From the NCBI GenBank assembly GCA_965262605.1, contig CBDHFN010000002.1, positions 124,001 to 188,000 on the forward strand: a DNA stretch of 64,000 nt, written 5' to 3'. A program made the translations under genes and the position numbers. The notes below the pieces were generated by a model. It was not told the origin of the DNA. It did not search any database and worked only from the letters and a program-made list of their open reading frames with translations. The stretch is from CBDHFN01 sp965262605 (GTDB taxonomy: Bacteria; Pseudomonadota; Alphaproteobacteria; JASGCL01). How positions within the stretch are numbered: the first letter of the stretch is position 1; each line of letters opens with the position of its first letter. Below, in pieces: positions 8,570 through 16,907 of the stretch.

Positions 8570-10864
8570 TTAATTGCCAAATAAAATATCTTGAATATTT
8601 TTTGCACCCTGATAGCGAACAGTGCGCGCAATACGAAATCCATTAGTGGAGGAGCGAAAATTAGACTTTAATCTTGTGCGTGTTGCTAAACGCAAAAACG
8701 ACAATTCTGCCGCCCAAGAACCACCACGAATCACAAAATAATCAGGGGCGGAACAAAATCTTGTCCAAGGTGAGCCGTCACGAGGCACTTGAAGATAAGA
8801 ATCATGCCAACAATCCGAAGTCCATTCGGCAACATTACCCAATAAATCATAAATTCCATAGCCATTGGGTTTAAACGAGCCAACTGGAGCGGGATAGACA
8901 AAATCATCGGAGCATTGATTAACTAAATTAGCGCGTGAAATTCGCGATTTAAATATTTCTTCTTTGGCTAAATAATCCAAATGATTCGCATATTGGCACG
9001 AATCAAAATCATTCTTGCCCCAATAAAAAATTGTTTGTGCGCCACCTCTGGCAGCGTATTCCCATTCGGCTTCTGAGGGCAGGCGAAAGGCTTTGCGCAC
9101 ATCATCAAGTTGAATTTTCTTATTCAGCCAATTAATATACGCAAGCACATCATCATAATTGACGCAAGTAACCGGCATATTTGGATCAATCGGATAGCCC
9201 GGATTTTGCCAATTATTTTCTTTTTTAAATACCCATTTCCCATCAATTAAAATAAAACAGCCATTTTTGGCATTATATTTTGTGTCTTGGACAAATTTAT
9301 CATATTCTGCGATAGTTATTTCTTTTTCACCTATACCAAAAACATTTTTAAAGTTAATACGGGTTACTGGTGATTCATTAAATTTCGCAAAATTAGCATC
9401 TCGTTCGCCCAATAAAAATTCATCGGAACCTAAAATAATTAAACTGGGGCAAAAGACGCAATCCTTGATTACATCGCCAATTGCCACATCGCGGGCGCGT
9501 TTTTCAACGGCGTCCTTATTAGAAAACGCATCAAATTCCTCAACCGATTTTTTGGAATCGGCATTAAGATAATCATCATTCACTATAACTTTATTATTTT
9601 CATCGGATTTTAATTGCTGGGCATAAATAAATCCTTCAACCGAATTAAATTTTACTAAATACCAATCGCGCCCAATTGCCTTACCGATAATATTGACTTT
9701 GGTATTCGGTGCCACGGCGGCTAATTGGTTGCCTTCTACATCTGGGGTATCGCGAATAAAAACTTTATGCGATGTTATTAACGATCCCTTCGCTGGAATT
9801 ATGGCTTGTTTTAATTGTGATTTTTGGTCAACGGAGATTTTAAATAATAATTCGCTAACTTGACCTTTGGGGGTGAAATATACTGGGGTATTACCGCCCG
9901 CTGTAATTTTACTATGGGCTATCGCACCAAAATTAAACATTTCCGAAGTAGTTACCACGCCATCTTTGGCTTCAATTTCAGATTTTCCGATTAAAACATC
10001 AAAAATAGACGAAAGAAACATGACATCATCTTTGACTAATTGCCCATCGGCGCATGAAAAAATAACTTGTCTTGATTGACCGACAGTTTGTTTATTAACA
10101 ACTTTGGGGGAAACTGGCGCCGAATTTTCATATATTTTTGACGCACCGCAAGCATCAAAAATAACTAAAATACTTTTAATTCGGGTTTTGTCCAAATTTT
10201 TCAAAAAATCATCTATATCTAAGGATAATCGTTCAAATTGTAATTTATTATCGGGTTTTGGCGTGTCTACGGCTAAATAATAATATTTCTCGCCGACTAA
10301 TTCAATATGACCTGATAAATAAATAACAACTCTTGCCGAATCTGATTGGGAATTTTCGGCAATAAAATTATCAAGCGTTTTCTTTAACTCCACACCCTTG
10401 GGGTCCGAAAATTTCTGAATGGCAAATCCTAAATTATTAAAAAGATCCTTAAATTTATCGGCTTCGCCTTTGCGGTTAAATAATTTGGGGTAAAAATTAT
10501 AAGATTGTTCAAAAATACCCAGCGCAGAAGAGCTTTTATATACAGGGACAGAACCCAATAATGGCGATGCAGAATCGTTACTGTGATAAATATTAAATAA
10601 AATAGTATCGCGCCCTTGCGTTGAATTAAGGTTTTCTTGCCCCGCCAATGGTCCTTTTTTAGATTCTTCTTCTTTGGTTTTTGCTTTTTGGGCTTTTAAT
10701 TCTTCGGCGATGCTAGCAGCGGCATCTTTCTTAACAGCAGCCTCCACCGATTTTTTTTGATTTTCAATGTCCGCTTTTGTTTGCGCGAAAATTAAATTAG
10801 GCGCACAAATAATATACAAGCCAATCAATAGGGGTATTAAGGAAAATAAGCGCGTTTGGTTCAT
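8570..10864 (-). CDS. Secreted caspase-like / SH3 / formylglycine-enzyme-like (SUMF1-type) protein
   Basis: 764 residues with four parts. A signal peptide spans 1-27, followed by a charged coiled-coil-like linker (28-75). A C14 caspase-type peptidase domain covers about 85-345, with the His-Cys dyad visible as His186 in YLSGH and Cys239 in FDACGAS. A bacterial SH3-like domain spans about 362-418. A formylglycine-generating-enzyme/EgtB/PvdO-type domain spans about 470-748 (FRLPSEAEWEYAARGG, LLGNVAEWTSD, IRGGSW, NGFRIAR). The last domain lacks the paired active-site cysteines of true FGE in its RGGSW to GFR segment, so it is more likely a binding or non-FGE fold. No ribosome binding site precedes ATG 10864; a TATAAT lies 6 bases upstream. 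Role unknown; it could process or sense envelope proteins. The link to the NHLP exporter is by position only. Confidence 0.9.
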   Translation of the reverse strand: MNQTRLFSLIPLLIGLYIICAPNLIFAQTKADIENQKKSVEAAVKKDAAASIAEELKAQKAKTKEEESKKGPLAGQENLNSTQGRDTILFNIYHSNDSASPLLGSVPVYKSSSALGIFEQSYNFYPKLFNRKGEADKFKDLFNNLGFAIQKFSDPKGVELKKTLDNFIAENSQSDSARVVIYLSGHIELVGEKYYYLAVDTPKPDNKLQFERLSLDIDDFLKNLDKTRIKSILVIFDACGASKIYENSAPVSPKVVNKQTVGQSRQVIFSCADGQLVKDDVMFLSSIFDVLIGKSEIEAKDGVVTTSEMFNFGAIAHSKITAGGNTPVYFTPKGQVSELLFKISVDQKSQLKQAIIPAKGSLITSHKVFIRDTPDVEGNQLAAVAPNTKVNIIGKAIGRDWYLVKFNSVEGFIYAQQLKSDENNKVIVNDDYLNADSKKSVEEFDAFSNKDAVEKRARDVAIGDVIKDCVFCPSLIILGSDEFLLGERDANFAKFNESPVTRINFKNVFGIGEKEITIAEYDKFVQDTKYNAKNGCFILIDGKWVFKKENNWQNPGYPIDPNMPVTCVNYDDVLAYINWLNKKIQLDDVRKAFRLPSEAEWEYAARGGAQTIFYWGKNDFDSCQYANHLDYLAKEEIFKSRISRANLVNQCSDDFVYPAPVGSFKPNGYGIYDLLGNVAEWTSDCWHDSYLQVPRDGSPWTRFCSAPDYFVIRGGSWAAELSFLRLATRTRLKSNFRSSTNGFRIARTVRYQGAKNIQDILFGN

Positions 10865-10870
10865 AACTTG

Positions 10871-10901
10871 ATTATATACATTTTTTATTTAATAATGTAA
10901 A
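10871..10901 (-). promoter_or_regulatory. Promoter of caspase/SUMF1-like gene, possibly giving a leaderless mRNA
   Basis: TTTACA at 10896-10901, then TATATA at 10873-10878 with a 17-base spacer. It overlaps TATAAT at 10871-10876 (19-base spacer). Only 6 bases lie between TATAAT and the ATG, so the transcript would start at or next to the start codon. Confidence 0.45.
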
Positions 10902-10940
10902 TAATTTTTTATGCGTGGCATAGTTTTAGGTTTATTAAGT

Positions 10941-11315
10941 TTATTCAATAATATGTAATGCAGCTGCGATATTTCGCCCTTCGGCAAGGGTATAAGCGTA
11001 AGTATGCGCCGCCGCCGCGGTGCTCATAAATTCAGTGGGGCAAATATTCATTAAATGCGCGCGAATAATTGCGGGGGCTAAGCGCATTTTGGCGCCGCAA
11101 CCAATGATAAGCAATTCTGGTTTTTGCGCTAATATATTTTGCAAAGACGCAATAAATTCATCATCAAATTTACCATTAAAATGCCATTGCCAAATATTAT
11201 CGCCGTTAATTAAAATATGATGATTATAAATTATATTATCAATTGTAAAGCGTCCGACCCCATATGAATTAAGAATTTTCTTGCCATTCGCAATGGTTGG
11301 AGTCAGATTTTCCAT
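10941..11315 (-). CDS. Mth938-like (NDUFAF3-type fold) domain protein
   Basis: Small single-domain protein of the Mth938/DUF498 family, which also includes the mitochondrial complex I assembly factor NDUFAF3. The family's core is visible: a strand containing HHILI, KPELLIIGCGAKM in the middle, and the helix TEFMSTAAAAHTYAYTLAEG near residues 93-112. There is no catalytic motif. Length 124 is normal. It follows the RNA methyltransferase gene by one base and is probably co-transcribed with it. In alphaproteobacteria such proteins are common and mostly uncharacterised, so no reaction can be assigned. Confidence 0.85.
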   Translation of the reverse strand: MENLTPTIANGKKILNSYGVGRFTIDNIIYNHHILINGDNIWQWHFNGKFDDEFIASLQNILAQKPELLIIGCGAKMRLAPAIIRAHLMNICPTEFMSTAAAAHTYAYTLAEGRNIAAALHIIE

Positions 11316-11316
11316 A

Positions 11317-12105
11317 TTATTGCCCTTGGTTAAGGCTAAATAATAATATCCCCGTCGCCACGGCTAAATTAAGCGATTCAACTTGGGGATTCATCGGAAT
11401 TTGTAATTGTTGTTGGGATAATTGCGCCAATTTTTCGCTGATTCCATTTTGTTCATTACCCATTAACAATACATGCGGCTTGCGGTTTGGCGCTTGGGCA
11501 TAATTTACACCACCATGCGATGAAGTTGTGCTTAAAAATAATTTTGAATCTTTAAGCCAATTGCTAAATTCACCGCTGGTGGTATTAAAATATTCCATAT
11601 CAAAAAAATTACCCATGCTGGCGCGCACGACTTCACGCGAATATTCATCAACGCAATCGTCAATTAAAATCAAATTTCGCCCAAAACAAGCCCTAAATGT
11701 GCGAATAATCGTGCCTAAATTGCCCGAATCGCGCACTTTTTCTAATGCAAGCACCCATTGCCCCGCAGTATTTTCCGCCGTTAAATTATAAATATTGCTG
11801 GAAAATTGTTGCACAATGGCAAAAGCCTGATGAGGATTATCCCTTTGCGATAAAACTTCGGCAATCATCGGCGAAATGGCGAATTTATCGCCGTGAAATT
11901 TTTGCAAAAACTTGCTAAACGGCGCATGGCTTAACGATTCTTGCGTATATAAAATTTGCGTAATACTGCGATTCGCGTCAAACGCGCTCATTACGGCACC
12001 GATGCCTTCGGCTAAGAAGACATTATGCTCGTTGCGGTATTTTTTTTGCCATAATGATTTGACAAATTTGACTTTTTGATTTGTTGTGCTATTAATAATT
12101 TCCAT
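11317..12105 (-). CDS. TrmH/SpoU-family RNA 2'-O-methyltransferase
   Basis: SPOUT methyltransferase acting on the ribose of rRNA or tRNA. An N-terminal RNA-binding part (HNVFLAEG, about 25-32) is followed by the SpoU catalytic domain with its three motifs: LALEKVRDSGNLGTIIRT, VLLMGNEQNGIS and the terminal knot QIPMNPQVESLNLAVATGI. The frame extends to 12141, but the family begins at MEIINSTTNQKVKFVK, so ATG 12105 is used (262 residues). That start codon shares two bases with the start codon of the divergent methyltransferase gene. The exact target nucleotide cannot be told. Confidence 0.9.
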   Translation of the reverse strand: MEIINSTTNQKVKFVKSLWQKKYRNEHNVFLAEGIGAVMSAFDANRSITQILYTQESLSHAPFSKFLQKFHGDKFAISPMIAEVLSQRDNPHQAFAIVQQFSSNIYNLTAENTAGQWVLALEKVRDSGNLGTIIRTFRACFGRNLILIDDCVDEYSREVVRASMGNFFDMEYFNTTSGEFSNWLKDSKLFLSTTSSHGGVNYAQAPNRKPHVLLMGNEQNGISEKLAQLSQQQLQIPMNPQVESLNLAVATGILLFSLNQGQ

Positions 12106-13018
12106 GAATAAAGCTATAAATGAAAAAAACCCAATAATCAAGCAAGATTCGCAATGCTGGATTCAGCCCAATGGCGATTCTTATCGCTTGTTGGATAGTG
12201 GCGATGGCATGAAATTAGAAGAATCCGCGGGTTATCGCTTTATTCGCCCCGAGGCGCAAGCCCTTTGGGGCAAGCATTTAAGCCAAAATGAATGGCAAAA
12301 AACTCACGGCGAATTTCACGCTGGGTCGGGCGAAGATGGCGGAAAATGGCAAGCAAATCATGCGCAATTATTTTCAGGTTGGCAAGTAAATCATGGTGAT
12401 ATTTTATTAAAACCAAGACTGACTAATTTTCGGCATTTAGGGTTTTTTCCCGAACAAGCCGCGATTTTTTCGCAAATACCGATTGCACAAGGGCAAAAAG
12501 TCTTAAATTTATTCGCTTATTCAGGCATGGCATCAATTTATATGGCACAAAGGGGCGCATCCGTGGTGCATTGCGATGCTTCGCCCAAAGCCAATGCTTA
12601 TGCCAAGGAAAATTTTGCCTTAAATAATATTCAAAATATCAAAATACTGACCGAAGATGCTCAAAAATTTGTGGAACGCGAAATCCGCAGGGGCAATAAA
12701 TATGATGCAATTATTATGGATCCCCCGAAATTTGGGCGCGGTCCCAATGGCGAAATTTGGGATATTTATCAGCATCTGCCGCAATTTTTGGGCAATATCA
12801 TGCAAATTTTATCCGAAAATGGCACAATTGGTTTAACCATTTATGCGATTCGCACCGCCAGCATCAGCATCGCCCAAAGCTTGCAATTTGCGATTAATCA
12901 GCAATTTAAAAACAAAGAATTTCACTTAAATTTTGGCGAAATCGCACTTATTGAAGATTCAACGCGCGGGTTTATCCTACCCCAAGCGCATTTTGCCAAA
13001 ATTCAGGTTATAAACTAA
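12104..13018 (+). CDS. Class I SAM-dependent rRNA-type methyltransferase (RlmI-like)
   Basis: Methyltransferase of the PF10672/RlmI-like group that modifies RNA. Family landmarks are LLDSGDGMKLE and RFIRPEAQALW near the N-terminus, the SAM-binding loop LNLFAYSGMASIYMA, an acidic CDASPKA at the end of the next strand, and the catalytic DPPKFGRGPNGEIW. It lacks an obvious PUA domain, as is usual for this shorter subgroup. ATG 12104 overlaps the divergent gene's start codon; the frame also opens at TTG 12086. Its last 11 bases overlap the convergent pseG gene. Target unknown; a 23S rRNA cytosine would be the guess by homology. Confidence 0.87.
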   Translation: MNKAINEKNPIIKQDSQCWIQPNGDSYRLLDSGDGMKLEESAGYRFIRPEAQALWGKHLSQNEWQKTHGEFHAGSGEDGGKWQANHAQLFSGWQVNHGDILLKPRLTNFRHLGFFPEQAAIFSQIPIAQGQKVLNLFAYSGMASIYMAQRGASVVHCDASPKANAYAKENFALNNIQNIKILTEDAQKFVEREIRRGNKYDAIIMDPPKFGRGPNGEIWDIYQHLPQFLGNIMQILSENGTIGLTIYAIRTASISIAQSLQFAINQQFKNKEFHLNFGEIALIEDSTRGFILPQAHFAKIQVIN

Positions 13019-13925
13019 TTTTAGATATAATTATTTGCGCCACGCGATTTGCGCCACGCCCATCAATTAATTTGGGTGTGGGTAATAAATCACCATCGGC
13101 AAAATTAACCAATGCCAATGCTTCGGGCGATAATATTAACGGGCTTTGAGTTTGGCTTGCCAAAGCCTGCATGGGTTTAAGCTGGTTTGTGGCTAAAATA
13201 CAAATAAGGCTAGGAATTTGGCAAAATACCCGTTCATATGCCGAAATACCGCCACCACCAATCGCGGCATCTGCCCAATTATATTCTTGATGAATGGCAA
13301 AATGAGGTTGAATTAATTGGCAATTGGACGGCACAGCAAAATGATGATTCGTCAAAAACCGAAAATTAAAATTTGGGTGCTTGGCGATTAATTGGCAAAT
13401 CGCATCATGCCATTTTATATAATCGCTTAACCCTTGCGCCAAGCCAAGCGCAATAAGAATATTTTCAATTTTTTTGGGTTGTTTCGCGGGTAAATCGCGA
13501 ATTTGCGATTTAATTAAGCAATATTTTAAGCCCAGCAAAAATTGGCATTGGGGATTGAATGATAATTGTTGATATTCGTCTTTAAATTCCAGCGCAGATG
13601 GGTTTTGGTCAAGCATAAAATCGGCGTGAAATGGCGCATTTGGCGCATCATTTAACAAAATTAAGCAAGGTTTAATTCGGCGCAACTTGGCATCATAACC
13701 ATAATCATCAATAAATACAGCGTGAAATTCGTGATAATCGGGACTGGGATTTTGGATAATTTCGCCAATAAGATTGGGGTAATATTGCGCCGTAGTGGGT
13801 GTTATATGCCAAAATATTGCGCATTGATGTTGCTGAAATTCCCTTGCTAAAATCGCCAATCGGTGCAGATGCCCCGCACCAATTTGCGCATCGGCGCGGG
13901 TAATAAAACAAACTTTATGGCGCAT
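13008..13925 (-). CDS. pseG: PseG-like UDP-2,4-diacetamido-trideoxy-altropyranose hydrolase
   Basis: GT-B-fold hydrolase that removes UDP from the pseudaminic acid precursor. The N-terminal glycine-rich loop reads RADAQIGAGHLHR (residues 10-22), the classic PseG pattern with the catalytic histidine. IDDYGYDAKLRR sits at the end of the first Rossmann half. The C-terminal half carries ADAAIGGGGISAYERVFC, the UDP-binding loop. It starts 11 bases inside the end of pseC, so the two are coupled. The other four pathway genes (pseB, pseH, pseF, pseI) are not in the window. The product could feed surface or flagellin glycosylation. Confidence 0.85.
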   Translation of the reverse strand: MRHKVCFITRADAQIGAGHLHRLAILAREFQQHQCAIFWHITPTTAQYYPNLIGEIIQNPSPDYHEFHAVFIDDYGYDAKLRRIKPCLILLNDAPNAPFHADFMLDQNPSALEFKDEYQQLSFNPQCQFLLGLKYCLIKSQIRDLPAKQPKKIENILIALGLAQGLSDYIKWHDAICQLIAKHPNFNFRFLTNHHFAVPSNCQLIQPHFAIHQEYNWADAAIGGGGISAYERVFCQIPSLICILATNQLKPMQALASQTQSPLILSPEALALVNFADGDLLPTPKLIDGRGANRVAQIIISKISL

Positions 13926-15102
13926 ATTGCTTGCAAACCATGGTCATCATCTCTAAAATTTTACCGCAATCTTGTTTCGTTAATTGCGTATATAAAGGGA
14001 TTGACAAGGATTGATGGTAATATTTTATGGAATTAGGGCAATGCCCAAAATTATGGTGATAAAATTCATGCTGATTCATGGGGATATAATGTACTTGGGT
14101 GCCAACACCCAATAATTTTAAATCGCGGATAATATCGGATTTATGGGCGATTAATTGCCCATTTAATTGCACCACCATTAAATGCCATACACAAATGCCA
14201 ATATTATTTTGTGCAATCGCTTGAAAATAAGGGGAATCACCGATTTTTTCGCGGTAATATTGCGTTAATTCTTGGCGTTTTGCGACAAATTGGTGTAATT
14301 TTGTCAATTGGCTGATGCCTAGGGCGCATAAAATATCAGGCAAGCGGTAATTGGGAAAAATTTCGGGCAATTCATAATACCATGCTGGCGCGTTATTACG
14401 CGGGTATTTTTGAAAATCACTGCGCTGAATGCCATGGCTTCGCAATTTTTGGGCATGGTCATGCCAATTTTGTTTGGCGAATAAAACTGCGCCACCCTCA
14501 CCACTGGTGATTGTTTTTGCGGGGTGAAACGACAAGCAACAAGCATCGCTATACTCCATACAACCCACGGGATATTTTTGGGCTTTATCGTAATATCCGC
14601 CCAAAGCATGACAAGCATCTTCAATTAAAAAAAGTCCTTGAGCATGGCAAAATGCTTGAATCGGTGCTAAATCAACCAATTGCCCGTTTAGATGCACGGC
14701 GCAAACGGCTTTTATTCGGTGTTTTTGCGCGAATTCATCATAGCAAATTTTGATTGTTTCTAAATCCATCAAGCCAGTTTGCGCATCAACATCGCAAAAA
14801 ATCACTTCGGCACCGCAAAAAATCGCGGCATTCGCGCTGGCGGCAAAGGTGATATTCGGCACAATAACAATATCGCCCTTGCCAATACCTAAACAAGTAT
14901 ATGCTAAATGCAATGCCGCCGTGCCGCTGTTGCAAACTGATGAATATGGCGCATGAGTTAAATCGCAAATGCTGGCTTCAAATTGTGCAACCCTGCCCCC
15001 TTGGGTAAGAAAATCTGATTTTAAACTGGCGACAACGGCATTAATATCCGCATCATCAATTTCTTGATGGGCATATGGCAAGAATTTGGGCGCATCGGTC
15101 AT
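13915..15102 (-). CDS. pseC: PseC-like UDP-4-keto-sugar aminotransferase (DegT/DnrJ/EryC1 family)
   Basis: PLP-dependent aminotransferase making UDP-4-amino-4,6-dideoxy-AltNAc. The opening LPYAHQEIDDADINAVV and LKSDFLTQGGRVAQFE match PseC. VCNSGTAALHLAY binds the cofactor phosphate, and the PLP lysine lies in SFHPAKTITSGEGGA. NYRLPDILCALGISQL is the subunit-interface motif of the family. Length 395 is typical. The gene overlaps prfA by 4 bases (ATGA) and pseG by 11 bases, so it is read from the prfA transcript. PseC rather than another DegT enzyme is inferred from the neighbouring pseG. Confidence 0.86.
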   Translation of the reverse strand: MTDAPKFLPYAHQEIDDADINAVVASLKSDFLTQGGRVAQFEASICDLTHAPYSSVCNSGTAALHLAYTCLGIGKGDIVIVPNITFAASANAAIFCGAEVIFCDVDAQTGLMDLETIKICYDEFAQKHRIKAVCAVHLNGQLVDLAPIQAFCHAQGLFLIEDACHALGGYYDKAQKYPVGCMEYSDACCLSFHPAKTITSGEGGAVLFAKQNWHDHAQKLRSHGIQRSDFQKYPRNNAPAWYYELPEIFPNYRLPDILCALGISQLTKLHQFVAKRQELTQYYREKIGDSPYFQAIAQNNIGICVWHLMVVQLNGQLIAHKSDIIRDLKLLGVGTQVHYIPMNQHEFYHHNFGHCPNSIKYYHQSLSIPLYTQLTKQDCGKILEMMTMVCKQYAP

Positions 15103-16169
15103 TGTAAAGCCTGTAAGCGCGTTAATTTATCATGTTTTAATAATTCGCAAATAACCTCGTCTAATGCGCCGCCTTCAATGACTTGTTGCAATTTATATAA
15201 GGTAAAATTAATGCGGTGGTCCGATACGCGCCCTTGCGGGAAATTATAGGTACGAATCCGTTCGGATCTATCGCCCGAACCAACCATTAATTTGCGGTCT
15301 TCGGCGCGGGTTTGGTGCAATTTTTCTTGTTCGGCTTCATAAATGCGCGATCTTAAAATCCGCATGGCGCGCGCGCGATTTTTATGTTGCGATTTCTCGT
15401 CTTGGCAAGTAACCACAACTCCAGTCGGTATATGCGTAATGCGCACAGCGGAATCGGTGGTGTTAATATGTTGCCCGCCTGCACCTTGGGCGCGGTAAGT
15501 ATCAACGCGTAAATCCTCATCGCGAATCGTAATGTCAACTTCTTCGGCTTCGGGCAAGACTGCCACTGTGGCGGCTGAAGTATGAATCCGCCCCGAACCT
15601 TCGGTCACGGGCACTCGTTGCACGCGATGCACGCCAGCTTCAAATTTTAACCTGCCAAAGGCTTTATCGCCCTTAATTGCAATGGTGGCATTACCAACCC
15701 CTTCTATATCGGTCAAGGACAAGGATAAAATTTCAAACCGCCAACCCATAAATTCGGCGTATTTTTCATACATTCGCAATAATACCGCGCCAAAAAGCGA
15801 TGCTTCCTCGCCGCCTGTGCCAGCGCGAATTTCCAAAATTACCGATTTATCGTCCCGTTCATCTTCGGGCAATAACGCCATTTGTATATCCAAAGTTTTT
15901 GCGTCTAACTGGCTGTTTAAATCCAAAAATTCAAGGCGGGCTAATTCTTGCATTTCCTCATCAAGCGATGCGTCTTGGCTTAATTCTTTGGCATCTTGCC
16001 ATTGATTAATAAATTGCCGATATGCTAAAATTTGCGGGTGTGTTTTATTTAATTTGGCGTATTCTTTGGCAAGTTCCACCATATTTGGCGGATTATTTGC
16101 CATTTCATCGGTTATTTTATGAAATTTTGCAATAAATTCGTCAATTTTTTTGATAAATTCATCATTCAT
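15099..16169 (-). CDS. prfA: Peptide chain release factor 1
   Basis: Class I release factor recognising UAA and UAG stop codons. Key residues are the GGQ catalytic loop at 231-233 (AQGAGGQHINTTDS) and the PxT stop-codon reader at 187-189 (RVPVTEGSGRIHTSAATV), which marks RF1 rather than RF2. Length 356 is standard. The start overlaps the stop of the bolA-like gene by 4 bases. In most bacteria prfA is followed by prmC (hemK), which methylates the GGQ glutamine. Here pseC follows instead, so prmC must lie elsewhere. Confidence 0.97.
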   Translation of the reverse strand: MNDEFIKKIDEFIAKFHKITDEMANNPPNMVELAKEYAKLNKTHPQILAYRQFINQWQDAKELSQDASLDEEMQELARLEFLDLNSQLDAKTLDIQMALLPEDERDDKSVILEIRAGTGGEEASLFGAVLLRMYEKYAEFMGWRFEILSLSLTDIEGVGNATIAIKGDKAFGRLKFEAGVHRVQRVPVTEGSGRIHTSAATVAVLPEAEEVDITIRDEDLRVDTYRAQGAGGQHINTTDSAVRITHIPTGVVVTCQDEKSQHKNRARAMRILRSRIYEAEQEKLHQTRAEDRKLMVGSGDRSERIRTYNFPQGRVSDHRINFTLYKLQQVIEGGALDEVICELLKHDKLTRLQALQ

Positions 16170-16396
16170 AAAGCAACCGTCGTCAATGCTAAAGCGTGTA
16201 ATTTTCCCCCCATTTTACCATTAAGCGCCGCATAAACCATTTGATGCTGGGCAACACGACTCTTGCCACGAAACACCGCGGATTTAATGGTTAATGCCCA
16301 ATGATCATCGTCATCATTCAAGGCATTGATGGTAATTTGCGCATCGGGAAATGCAATTTGAACATCATTTTGTAATTCTTCGCGCGACATGGGCAT
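16166..16396 (-). CDS. BolA/IbaG-family protein
   Basis: Small BolA-like protein of 76 residues; such proteins pair with monothiol glutaredoxins in iron-sulfur or iron handling. Family features are the helix SREELQNDVQIAFPDAQITI, a following DDDHWALTIKSAVFRGKSRV, and HQMVYAALNGKMGGKLHALAL with the conserved His at the helix start. The open frame reaches 16468, but ATG 16396 has a ribosome binding site (AAGGAAT) and fits family length. It overlaps prfA by 4 bases. The IbaG-type short form is likely; no glutaredoxin gene is adjacent. Confidence 0.85.
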   Translation of the reverse strand: MPMSREELQNDVQIAFPDAQITINALNDDDDHWALTIKSAVFRGKSRVAQHQMVYAALNGKMGGKLHALALTTVAL

Positions 16397-16436
16397 AATT
16401 TTATTCCTTTTTTTAACGATATTATTATAAAGCATA

Positions 16437-16464
16437 AATTTTAAAATTGCAATTTTAAAATTGC
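16437..16464. repeat. Tandem 14-base repeat, two copies
   Basis: AATTTTAAAATTGC occurs twice head to tail (16437-16450 and 16451-16464). Each unit contains the self-complementary AATTTTAAAATT. It lies in the 275-base gap between the bolA-like gene and rpoH. The rest of the gap (16465-16617) holds nothing I can identify. Confidence 0.7.
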
Positions 16465-16617
16465 CCAAAAGACAAGTTATGCTAAAAAATTATTGTAACC
16501 CTGATTCCTCAATAGTGTTAAAAATTATCATCGTATTCGGAATTAAATATTTTAAGTTTAAGTGGGATTTTTTCTCTGTGCTAACGCAACAGCTCAAAAT
16601 CCCCCTTAACAACCCCC

Positions 16618-16678
16618 TTTATAGTCAAAATTTGACCAATAGATTTATTTTAAATCTATTGGGTATTTTGACTATAAA
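16618..16678. repeat. Long imperfect inverted repeat at 3' end of rpoH
   Basis: Outer 14-bp arms TTTATAGTCAAAAT and ATTTTGACTATAAA flank inner arms CCAATAGATTTA and TAAATCTATTGG, with a small internal bulge and a loop of about 4 bases. It overlaps the rpoH stop codon (16672-16674). No T run follows on the minus strand, so it is not a typical rho-independent terminator. It may stabilise the mRNA 3' end. Confidence 0.75.
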
Positions 16679-16890
16679 TTCGCATATTCGTTTTGCAAGG
16701 AAATCTTAATTTTCTCCAAAGCACGCGCTTCAATTTGGCGCACTCGTTCGCGCGAAATATGATATTGATTGGCTAAGTCTTCAAGGGTTTCGGGTTCATC
16801 AATTAAATATCGCGCTTTAATAATATCTTGTTCGCGCGGGTTTAATTGTTGCATGCCTTTTGATAAAATTAATCGGTAATAATTATCCAT
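16672..16890 (-). CDS. rpoH: RNA polymerase sigma-32 factor, C-terminal part (region 4), out of frame with the rest
   Basis: 72 residues that are plainly the end of RpoH: LNPREQDIIKARYL, then TLEDLANQYHISRERVRQIEARAL, the region 4.2 helix-turn-helix that binds the -35 box. Read upstream past the ATG, the same frame gives PDVKIEKTQ and joins exactly to the N-terminal part at 16915-16917. One extra C there would restore a protein of about 301 residues, the normal RpoH size. No ribosome binding site precedes the internal ATG, so separate translation is unlikely. This is either a real frameshift, a recoding site, or a sequence error. Confidence 0.85.
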   Translation of the reverse strand: MDNYYRLILSKGMQQLNPREQDIIKARYLIDEPETLEDLANQYHISRERVRQIEARALEKIKISLQNEYANL

Positions 16891-16907
16891 TTGAGTTTTT
16901 TCAATTT

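Noticed and set aside
8570..10864. Active formylglycine-generating enzyme
   Set aside because: The stretch between RGGSW and GFRIAR has no cysteine, and no sulfatase gene is nearby; only the fold is supported.
16461..16709. Plus-strand open frame of 82 codons between the bolA-like gene and rpoH
   Set aside because: It runs through the tandem repeat, the large hairpin and the end of rpoH, has no ribosome binding site or family features, and looks like chance in AT-rich DNA.
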